Positions 1-6,775 of a DNA stretch of 64,000 bases are shown here, piece by piece (within the stretch, counting starts at the first letter, position 1; each line of letters begins with the position of its first letter). The position numbers were made by a program, and so were the translations under genes. The DNA is taken from positions 1-64,000 of the forward strand of contig JAAZZG010000002.1 of NCBI GenBank assembly GCA_014237715.1. The letters are read 5' to 3'. This DNA comes from Acidimicrobiales bacterium. GTDB taxonomy: Bacteria; Actinomycetota; Acidimicrobiia; Acidimicrobiales; MedAcidi-G1. The notes beneath the pieces are model-generated. The model made no database searches. It was not told where the DNA came from and saw only the letters and a program-made list of their open reading frames with translations.

Positions 1-250
1 TCTCCTCACCAGGACCGACACGGACCTCGCCGAGGCTTCCATCACCCAGATGGTCCTCGGCGGTACCGACCTCTTCCTGAGCTGGCGCAGCAGTCGTAGC
101 CGGTGCAGCAGTCGTAGCCGGCGCAGCAGTCGTCGCCGGAGCGGAGTCGCCTCCGGCGGCAGCTTCATCTGCATCGTCGGAGCCACAGGCCCCGGCGATC
201 AGGGCAAAGCCCAGCAGCACCGCGAGTAGAACTCGCGAACGTCGAAACAT
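1..250 (-). CDS. secreted lipoprotein, N-terminal part only (probable ABC substrate-binding protein)
   Basis: This is the first 83 codons of a minus-strand gene that runs off the left edge. The start ATG (248-250) has a GGAGGAA ribosome site a few bases upstream. The protein opens with a basic MFRRSR segment and a hydrophobic stretch, then a lipobox ending LIAGAC, so Cys23 should be lipidated. A low-complexity Asp/Ala/Gly and Pro-Ala-Thr linker follows, as in many actinobacterial solute-binding lipoproteins tethered to the membrane. The last visible residues (GSLGEVRVGPGEE) resemble the beginning of branched-chain amino acid type binding proteins, but that assignment is inference because the ligand-binding domain lies outside the window. 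Confidence 0.7.
   Translation of the reverse strand, partial: MFRRSRVLLAVLLGFALIAGACGSDDADEAAAGGDSAPATTAAPATTAAPATTAAPAQEEVGTAEDHLGDGSLGEVRVGPGEE
86..139. repeat. three 18-bp tandem repeats in the lipoprotein linker
   Basis: Three consecutive 18-base units (86-103, 104-121, 122-139) are almost identical. On the minus strand they encode the hexapeptide Pro-Ala-Thr-Thr-Ala-Ala three times, just after the lipidated cysteine. This is a flexible linker repeat that can change copy number by slippage. Confidence 0.85.
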
Positions 251-465
251 CGTTATTTCCTCCATCAGGTGGATGAACGTGGCCACCGACAATCGGCTGA
301 CCACGCGACGGCCCCTCGAACCGCCGCCGGTCAGGATATGCGCGGATGCGACGTCCGTCACAAAAATTCTCAGCAGACTCGGAGTCGTCATCTTTTCGCA
401 ATATGAAAAACACATCCCGCATAGCGGCAAATACACCTGAACGCCGACGTGTAGATTCCGATCCC

Positions 466-1185
466 ATGGGTGATTCTGGGGATGAGCAAATGGCTGCTTC
501 CGAGGAGGAAGGAACGACGGGACTCCTCGGAACGGCCTACGAACTCAAGACCGGAGCCGAGACCCTGGACCACTACAGGGCGTGGGCCGATACCTATGAC
601 CAGGAGATCGGGGTCGACAAGGGATACGCCCAGCCGACACGTTGTGCCGTCGCCCTTTCCTCGGTGATGTCACCGATGACCGACTGGACCGACTCCGACT
701 CCGACTCCATACCGGGTAACCCGTCCTCAGCGGGCCGGGTCCTGGACGTGGGTTGCGGCACCGGCCTGTCGGGCCTGGCGTTGCGCGACGCCGGCTTCAC
801 CGAGCTGGACGGCTGCGACTTCTCTTCGGCCATGCTCCACCGGGCAGCGGATACCGGCGTCTACCGGCGGTTGTTCGAGGCGGACCTGAACGAGGGCCTC
901 GACGTGGACGACGGGACCTACGACGCGGCAGCGGCCGTCGGCGTGTTCACCTTCGGCCACATCCGACCTTCGGCCCTGCGCGACGTACTTAGGGTCGTTC
1001 GATCGGGTGGCGCGGTAGTCGTCGGCCTCAACGACCACTTCTGGGACGAGGGCGCCTTTCCTGCCGAACTGGACGCCATCGAGGCCGACGGGGTCGCCAC
1101 GGTGGCCTTTCGAGAGCACGGCGAACACCTGCCGGGCGCCGGCATCGACGGCTGGGTGATCGTGTTGGTCAAGCCGAAGGGCTGA
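466..1185 (+). CDS. class I SAM-dependent methyltransferase (METTL27/WBSCR27-like)
   Basis: The SAM-binding motif I is clear (VLDVGCGTGLSGLAL). It is followed by an acidic strand end (DGCDFSSAML) and a motif near DAAAAVGVFTFGHI, giving a Rossmann-type class I methyltransferase. The lead-in with YRAWADTYDQEIG resembles METTL27-like proteins, whose substrate is unknown. The open frame extends to 346, but the stretch before 466 does not look coding. ATG 466 or ATG 490 (preceded by GGGGATGAG) are the likeliest starts. The gene is divergent from the lipoprotein and convergent with the formate dehydrogenase operon, so it is probably transcribed alone. Confidence 0.75.
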   Translation: MGDSGDEQMAASEEEGTTGLLGTAYELKTGAETLDHYRAWADTYDQEIGVDKGYAQPTRCAVALSSVMSPMTDWTDSDSDSIPGNPSSAGRVLDVGCGTGLSGLALRDAGFTELDGCDFSSAMLHRAADTGVYRRLFEADLNEGLDVDDGTYDAAAAVGVFTFGHIRPSALRDVLRVVRSGGAVVVGLNDHFWDEGAFPAELDAIEADGVATVAFREHGEHLPGAGIDGWVIVLVKPKG

Positions 1186-1197
1186 GCCCAGGGCTCA
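1183..1197. terminator. palindrome between convergent genes, possible bidirectional terminator
   Basis: TGAGCCC-A-GGGCTCA is a perfect inverted repeat that begins with the stop codon of the methyltransferase. It lies in the 20-base gap before the convergent formate dehydrogenase gene ends. There is no T-run, so Rho-independent activity is uncertain. Confidence 0.4.
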
Positions 1198-1205
1198 GGC
1201 CCCGT

Positions 1206-2066
1206 TCAGGCGTGGGCGTGCTGCCAGCCGAACCGGCCTTTGATGCACAGGTGTCCATGGGTGACCGAATGGTCGGCCGGCGAGGTGACCTTCACGATGC
1301 GGTCATCTTGGGTGTGCAACTCGAGGTTGCAACCCACCCCGCAGAACGGGCACACGGTGGTCGTGACCTGTTGGGCCGATTCGTCCCACGTGTCGGCCTC
1401 GCGCATGTCGTGTTCGGTTTTGAAGGCCAGCGCCCCGGTCGGGCACACCCCGATGCAGTTGCCGCAGTAGACGCACGCCGAGTCGGGCAGCGTCACGTCA
1501 TGCTCGGTCGAGATGTGGGCGTCGAACCCCCGGCCGGCCGTGGCGATGGCGAAGGTGTGCTGGGCATCGTCGCCGCACGCCTCTACGCACTTGTAACAGA
1601 GGATGCACCGCTCGTAGTCCCGCACGTATAGGTCGTCCTGGATCTTGATGGGCTGGGCCACCGTGGCGATCTCGGACCGGTCACCCATGCGTTCCGGCCG
1701 AGCGCCGTAGTGCGCCATCCACGCGTGCACCTCGGGATCGGCCCGGTCCATCTCGACCGACGAGGCCAAAAGCTCGTAGACCATGCGGCGACTGGTGCGG
1801 ACCCGCTCGGAGTCGGTGGATACGGCCATGCCCTCCTCGACGGGTCTTGAACACGACGGCACCAGCACTCTCGAGCCCTCGACCTCCACCACGCAGACCC
1901 GGCACACGTTCACCGGCGTCAGGTTCTCGGCCCAGCACAACGTGGGGGTGTCAATGCCCTCGCGCCTACAGGCGTCAAGGATCGTGGAGCCTTCGGGCAC
2001 CCGCACCGTGTCACCGTCGAGGGTGAACTCGACCATCGTCGACACCATCACCGGAACCTCGTTCAC
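1206..2066 (-). CDS. fdhA (N-terminal part): formate dehydrogenase alpha subunit, detached N-terminal Fe-S part
   Basis: This 286-aa protein carries only the N-terminal half of a NAD-type formate dehydrogenase alpha chain. The first domain is a plant-type [2Fe-2S] ferredoxin (Cys44, 55, 58, 72). Two [4Fe-4S] sites follow (Cys154/157/160/164 and 198/201/204/208). Last come the four cysteines (239, 242, 246, 274) and Cys-x-Lys (Lys276) that normally begin the molybdopterin domain. The protein then stops, exactly where the family continues into the catalytic domain, and that continuation is a separate gene at 3939-5852. The His-Cys cluster region of NuoG relatives has no cysteines here. The GTG start overlaps the stop of the NuoEF-like gene (GTGA), which implies translational coupling. 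A later Met at 2036 is an alternative start. Confidence 0.88.
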   Translation of the reverse strand: MNEVPVMVSTMVEFTLDGDTVRVPEGSTILDACRREGIDTPTLCWAENLTPVNVCRVCVVEVEGSRVLVPSCSRPVEEGMAVSTDSERVRTSRRMVYELLASSVEMDRADPEVHAWMAHYGARPERMGDRSEIATVAQPIKIQDDLYVRDYERCILCYKCVEACGDDAQHTFAIATAGRGFDAHISTEHDVTLPDSACVYCGNCIGVCPTGALAFKTEHDMREADTWDESAQQVTTTVCPFCGVGCNLELHTQDDRIVKVTSPADHSVTHGHLCIKGRFGWQHAHA

Positions 2067-3946
2067 CGGATGCTCCCCTCATCGAGTCCTGATTCGTCGC
2101 CACCTGAACCGCCCGCCCCCGCGCCGGTACCTACACCGGACAGCAGGCCCAGATCGATGGCGCTGCGAACCGCCCCGGACGCTGTCTGTCCGAGACCACA
2201 GATCGAGGCGTCCTTCATCACGGCCGCCAGGTCGTCCAACAGATCGCGCTCGTCGTCGATAGTGGATCCACGACCGAGGCGCACCAGCACCTCCTCTTGG
2301 CGAACCGTCCCCACCCGGCACGGCACGCACTGGCCACAGGACTCGTCGCGGAAGAACTCGGCGATGCGTCGCACGGTGTCGACCATGTCGTCGTTCTCGT
2401 CGAACACCATGATCACGCCGGATCCCAACGAAGCGCCGGCCGCTCGGGTGTCTTCGAGCGTCAGGGGCATGTCGAGCGATTCAGGGCCGACGAAGCTGCC
2501 CGCCGCTCCCCCCAGCATGACGGTCCGCAACACGCGGCCGTCGGGCAGCCCGCCGGCCAGATTGATCAGGTCGCGCAGCGTGGCGCCGAACTCCACCTCG
2601 TAGGTGCCAGGCCGGACCACCCGCCCGCTGAGGCAGAACAACTTGGTGCCCGGGGAGCGCTCGGTGCCGTCGGCTGCGTAGGCCTCGCCGCCCATGAGCA
2701 CCACGGGCAACACGTTGACGAGCGTCTCCACGTTGTTGATGGCCGTTGGCTCGCCGAACAACCCGTGGGTCGTCGGAAATGGCGGCTTGTTGCGGGGCTC
2801 ACCCCGGAACCCCTCGATGGAGTTGAACAGGGCCGTCTCCTCGCCACAGATGTAGGCACCGGCCCCGTTCCGGAGGTGCAGGTCGAAACGGGTGCCGGAG
2901 CCGGCCACGTCGGCACCCAGCAAACCAGCCGCGTAGGCCTCGGCGATGGCGTGGATGAGGCGTTCGGTGGCCACCGGGTACTCGCCGCGTATGTACAACC
3001 AGCCCTGCTCTGCTCCGATGGCCAGGCCAGCCACCGTCATGGCCTCGACCAGGGAAAAAGGGTCACCCTCCATGACCACGCGGTCCTTGAAGGTTCCCGG
3101 CTCGGACTCATCTGCGTTGCACACCAGATGACGGGGGCGACCTTCCTGATCGGCCACGCCACGCCACTTCACTCCGGTGGGGAACGCCGCGCCGCCGCGC
3201 CCCGAGAGACCCGATGCCGTGATCTCGCCAATGACCTGGTCGCCGCCCATGGACAGCGACGCCTCCAACGCCTGGTAGCCACCGTGGGCCCGGTAGTCCT
3301 CGAGGCTGGTCGGGTCGACCACCCCGACCCGAGCCAGAAGCCGTAGACCTGGATCTCCGGCCTGGGCAAGCTCGACGGACGGCGTCGAGGTGGCGTCAGC
3401 GATGGCCACCGACACCTCGGCGGGAGACACGGGGCCGCACCCGGCACCGTCGTCGACGGCGACCACCGTCAGATCGGGTGTACCGGTGCGTTGCACCATG
3501 ATCGCCGGACCCCGTTCGCACTGGCCGAGGCAGGGACTGGCCTTCACGTGATGACCCTCGGCCCGCAGATCGTCGATCAGGTCGACGGCACCGAAGAGTC
3601 GACAGGCCACGTCGTCACAGACGTGCACGGTGTCCATGGCGCTCGGCGGCTCGTGGGTGAACAGGTGGTAGAAGGTGGCCACCCCGTAAGCCTCAGCCGG
3701 AGGTACCTCCAGCTCGGCACACGCATGGTCCAGCCCACCGGGGCTGATCCATCCCGCGGCGCGCTGCAGGGCGTGCAACGCTGGTAGGAGCAGGTGGCGA
3801 CGTTCACGGGTGCGGGTCCGCCCAGCATGCACCAGGCGTTCGGATTCGCGGATGGTGACTGCGCCGTATCCCGAGATGGCCTCAGCAACCGCGGCGCGCT
3901 CAGTCTCGGTCGGCTCCTCGGTCGCCCCGAAGTACAGGTCAGGCAT
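2063..3946 (-). CDS. fdhB: formate dehydrogenase diaphorase subunit, NuoE-NuoF fusion
   Basis: This 627-aa fusion would pass electrons from the formate dehydrogenase alpha chain to NAD+. Residues 1 to about 170 are a NuoE-like thioredoxin-fold [2Fe-2S] domain with Cys110-x4-Cys115 and Cys139-x3-Cys143. The rest is NuoF-like, with the NADH-site motif GRGGAAFPTG, the FMN-site region GAGAYICGEETAL and the [4Fe-4S] site ESCGQCVPC followed by SICGLG. The ATG at 3946 overlaps the upstream catalytic gene by eight bases (ATGCCTGA), and the 3' end overlaps the downstream Fe-S gene. All three therefore form one tight operon encoding a soluble NAD-dependent enzyme. Confidence 0.92.
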   Translation of the reverse strand: MPDLYFGATEEPTETERAAVAEAISGYGAVTIRESERLVHAGRTRTRERRHLLLPALHALQRAAGWISPGGLDHACAELEVPPAEAYGVATFYHLFTHEPPSAMDTVHVCDDVACRLFGAVDLIDDLRAEGHHVKASPCLGQCERGPAIMVQRTGTPDLTVVAVDDGAGCGPVSPAEVSVAIADATSTPSVELAQAGDPGLRLLARVGVVDPTSLEDYRAHGGYQALEASLSMGGDQVIGEITASGLSGRGGAAFPTGVKWRGVADQEGRPRHLVCNADESEPGTFKDRVVMEGDPFSLVEAMTVAGLAIGAEQGWLYIRGEYPVATERLIHAIAEAYAAGLLGADVAGSGTRFDLHLRNGAGAYICGEETALFNSIEGFRGEPRNKPPFPTTHGLFGEPTAINNVETLVNVLPVVLMGGEAYAADGTERSPGTKLFCLSGRVVRPGTYEVEFGATLRDLINLAGGLPDGRVLRTVMLGGAAGSFVGPESLDMPLTLEDTRAAGASLGSGVIMVFDENDDMVDTVRRIAEFFRDESCGQCVPCRVGTVRQEEVLVRLGRGSTIDDERDLLDDLAAVMKDASICGLGQTASGAVRSAIDLGLLSGVGTGAGAGGSGGDESGLDEGSIR

Positions 3947-5852
3947 TGTTTCCTACCAAAGGACCATCCACGAGCTTGTCGACCCGGACGGCGGCCGCCT
4001 TGAACTCGGCGGTCCCGGACTTCGGATCCACGGCATCGCTGGTGATCTGGTTGATGTCGGTGGTCTCCGGGAAGTGGAAGGTGGTGTGGCAGAGGCCCAC
4101 CGCCAGATGCTCCTCCACCTCAATGGTCATGGTGATCGATCCCCGGCGGGACGACACGGTGACCCGCTCGCCATCGGCCACCCCGAGGAGGTGGGCGTCG
4201 GTCGTCGAGATGGACAGCGCCTCACCGGTTCGGATGGGCGACGGGAAGTGCTGGGTCTGGACCCCGGTGTTGTACGAGTCCAGCGCCCGCACCGTGGTGA
4301 GCCGTAGGGGGAACTCTTCGGTCAGCACGTCCAATGGCGGTCGGTCTTCGACACACGAGAACGGAGCCAACCGACCCTGCACCGGTCGCTCCCAGAGGCG
4401 GCCGTGCAGGAACGAACTGCCCGGATGGTCGTCGGTGGGACATGGCCACTGGATGCCACCCTCGGCCTCCAGGCGATCCCACGACATACCGCCGTGCATG
4501 GGTGACACCGTGCGGAGTTCCTCCCAGAGATCCTCCGGCGCGGGTTGACCCCACTGGTCGTCGCCCATGGCGGCCGCCAGGTCGTTGATGATGCCGACCT
4601 CCTGGCGGGCCTGGCCGGGTGGCGGCACGGCGGCCCGCATCCGCTGGACCCGTCGCTCACTGTTGGTGGCCGTGCCGTCGGACTCGGCCCAGCCGAGAGC
4701 GGCCGGGAACACCACGTCGGCCATCTCAGCGGTTCGGGTCATGAAGACGTCCTGGACGACCAGCATGTCAAGTCGCTCCAACATGGCCCGCGCGTGGATG
4801 GCATCGGCCTCGGAATCAACAGGATTCTCACCGATGCAGTAGACAGCCTTGAGTTCGTCACGACCCATGGCCTCGAACATCTGGGTGAGGTTCCAGCCGT
4901 TGGTCGACGGAATGGTGCAGTCCCACGCCTCCTCGAACTTTCCCCGGACGTCGTCGTCCTCGACATCCTGGAACCCGGTGAGCTTGTTGGGCAGCGCACC
5001 CATGTCACCGCCACCCTGCACGTTGTTCTGCCCGCGCAGGGGTACGAGCCCCGATCCCCAACGCCCGACGTGACCGGTGAGAAGCGACAGATTGCAGAGA
5101 GACTGCACGTTGTCGACGCCGGTGTGGTGCTCGGTGATCCCCAGCGTCCAGCAGATCTGGGCCTTGTCGGCTGTGGCGTACGCATGAGCCAGGTCGCGGA
5201 TGGCCTCGGCCGGTACGCCGGTGACCGCCGAGGTGTGCTCCAGGGTCCACGGTTCGACGAAGGCCACGAACTCCTCGTAGCCGGTGGTGGCGTTGGCGAT
5301 GAATTCGTCGTTGGTGAGGCCCGCAGCGATGATCTCGCGGGCCATGCCGTGGGCCAGGCCGATGTCGGTGCCGACGTTGAGGCCCAGCCAGTGGTCGGCG
5401 AACTTGGCAGTGCCGGTGCGGCGCGGGTCGACGGACCACATGCGCGCACCGTTGGCCACGCCACGCAGGGCGTGATGAAAGAAGATCGGGTGTGCGTTAC
5501 GCGCGTTGGATCCCCACATAATGATGAGGTCCGCTTCCTCGATTTCCACATACGAGGAGGTTCCCCCGCCTGCTCCGAAGACCGTCGCCAGACCGACGAC
5601 GCTGGGAGCGTGTCAAGTTCGATTACAGCTGTCGATGTTGTTCGAGCCGATGACCCGACGGGCGAACCGCTGAGCGGCGTAGTTCACCTCGTTGGTGGTC
5701 TTCGAACAACTGAACATCCCGAAGGCCGTCGGACCGTGGGTGTCGACCGCGGCGCGAAACCCGGTGGCGGCCCGCTGGAGGGCCTCCTCCCAGGTGGCCT
5801 CGCGGAGGTCGCCATCGTCGCGGACCATCGGGGTCGTCAGACGCTTGCTCAT
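3939..5852 (-). CDS. fdhA (catalytic part): formate dehydrogenase catalytic subunit, selenocysteine-containing (in-frame UGA)
   Basis: This chain of about 637 residues oxidises formate at a molybdopterin centre. The frame is interrupted only by TGA at 5613-5615. The residues around it read NNIDSCNRT-[UGA]-HAPSVVGLA, the formate dehydrogenase active-site context in which Cys or Sec precedes the catalytic His. The UGA is therefore read here as Sec80. A hairpin matching a bacterial SECIS follows it. Downstream are molybdopterin-binding blocks (LIIMWGSNARNAHP, LIVMW-type strands, SIGENPVDSEAD-like) and a C-terminal dinucleotide-binding domain (TGVQTQHFPSPIRTGEALSIS). The start ATG at 5852 has GAGG nine bases upstream; an earlier Met at 5912 lacks a ribosome site. 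The N-terminal [4Fe-4S] segment, including the proton-relay Lys, is missing and is encoded separately at 1206-2066. Confidence 0.9.
5583..5615 (-). promoter_or_regulatory. UGA selenocysteine codon with SECIS-like hairpin
   Basis: On the coding (minus) strand the UGA is at 5615-5613. After 18 further bases there is the loop GGUCU (5594-5590), closed by a 7-bp stem made of CGUCGUC (5601-5595) and GGCGACG (5589-5583), one pair being U-G. The same GGUCU loop at the same 18-base distance is found in the Escherichia coli fdhF SECIS as I recall it. Part of the match (Gly-Leu codons) is also protein-constrained; the stem pairing is the independent evidence. Confidence 0.82.
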
Positions 5853-5867
5853 GTGTGCCTCATTACT

Positions 5868-5894
5868 GGTCAGTGACCGGACATCGTCGTCCGG
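5868..5894. promoter_or_regulatory. overlapping inverted repeats just upstream of the formate dehydrogenase start
   Basis: GGTCA-G-TGACC (5868-5878) overlaps CCGGAC-N6-GTCCGG (5877-5894). Both are perfect inverted repeats and lie 16 to 42 bases upstream of the catalytic-subunit ATG. They could be an operator or an mRNA leader hairpin. No regulator gene is adjacent. Confidence 0.4.
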
Positions 5895-5911
5895 TCCGAG
5901 TGAACGGGCCA

Positions 5912-5962
5912 AGGAGGGAACGCCCGACGGGGCCGGAACCTATCGCACTTCCGTTCCCTCCT
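5912..5962. promoter_or_regulatory. 11-bp inverted repeat with nested hairpin between caiD and the formate dehydrogenase operon
   Basis: AGGAGGGAACG (5912-5922) is exactly complementary to CGTTCCCTCCT (5952-5962) across a 29-base loop that itself holds GCCC-CGTC-GGGC. In the minus-strand transcript this structure begins about 19 bases after the caiD stop and ends about 60 bases before the formate dehydrogenase start. It could be a terminator, an attenuator or a processing site that separates expression of the two gene groups. One arm is a strong Shine-Dalgarno-like sequence, which would be hidden by pairing. Confidence 0.5.
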
Positions 5963-5980
5963 GAGTTTCCTACCAGTAGA

Positions 5981-6775
5981 TCAGCATCCCTGCCAGTAGG
6001 GATCTCTCTGCTCGGTGAAAGCCCTCGGTCCCTCCAGGGCATCCTCGGAGGCCAGCATCCTCTCGTAGGCCTCGAGATGACCCGACCGTAGGTGCCCGAA
6101 CGCCTCGTTCAACGACCGGTGGCCCGTGGCCCGGTCGATGGCCATCACGGCCTCCACGGCCAACGGGGCGGCTGCGGCGATCCGCCCGGCCAGGTCCCGG
6201 GCCGCGGCCGACAACTCGTCGGCCGGCACCACCCGGTTGACGAGGCCCCACCGTTCCGCCTCGGCGGCATCCAGGCGCCTACCGCCGTAGAGCACCTCGT
6301 TGGCCACCACCGCCGGCAGTTGACGTGGTAGTCGGATGGCACCCGCGTCGGGGATGATCCCCAGACCGGTCTCGGGCAGGAAGAAGGTCGCGTGCTCGAC
6401 GGCCACCACGAACTCGGCGGCCATGGCGATCTCGAAACCGCCTCCGACGGCCATGCCGTTCACCGCACAGACCACCGGCTTGTTCCGACCCGGAAGTTCA
6501 CAGAACCCCCCGAAACCTCCCTCGCCGTAGTCGGCTTCGAACGCCTCACCGTCGGCTGCCGCCGTCAGGTCCCAACCCGCCGAGAAGAACCGTTCACCGG
6601 CGCCGGTGAATACGGCCACCCGCAATGACGGATCGTCGCGGAACCCGGCGAACACCCGGCCCAGCTCGCGGCTAGTCGCCGCATCGATGGCGTTGGCCTT
6701 CGGACGGTCCAACACCACGTCGAGGATCGGACCATCGACCGTCGTCCGGACCGGGCTCGGCGTCTCTTCACTCAT
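5981..6775 (-). CDS. caiD: crotonobetainyl-CoA hydratase (CaiD-like)
   Basis: This 264-aa crotonase-fold enzyme would hydrate crotonobetainyl-CoA to L-carnitinyl-CoA. It shares runs typical of CaiD: RPKANAIDAATS near the N terminus, FFSAGWDL, the oxyanion-hole segment VNGMAVGGGFE, the catalytic-loop region LPETGLGIIPD, and the ending SEDALEGPRAF with RDPYW. Length and the whole alignment recalled for E. coli CaiD agree. It overlaps the upstream CoA ligase by four bases (ATGA), so the two are co-translated, and it closes the minus-strand carnitine operon. A generic enoyl-CoA hydratase role is the alternative. Confidence 0.87.
   Translation of the reverse strand: MSEETPSPVRTTVDGPILDVVLDRPKANAIDAATSRELGRVFAGFRDDPSLRVAVFTGAGERFFSAGWDLTAAADGEAFEADYGEGGFGGFCELPGRNKPVVCAVNGMAVGGGFEIAMAAEFVVAVEHATFFLPETGLGIIPDAGAIRLPRQLPAVVANEVLYGGRRLDAAEAERWGLVNRVVPADELSAAARDLAGRIAAAAPLAVEAVMAIDRATGHRSLNEAFGHLRSGHLEAYERMLASEDALEGPRAFTEQRDPYWQGC

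Noticed and set aside
5613-5615. TGA between two formate dehydrogenase frames as a frameshift or nonsense mutation
   Set aside because: Both sides are in the same frame, the position is exactly the active-site Sec/Cys, and a SECIS-like hairpin follows. A pseudogene is less likely.
4545-5876. 443-codon plus-strand ORF opposite the formate dehydrogenase genes
   Set aside because: Typical antisense open frame in high-GC DNA. The sense strand has clear domain content.
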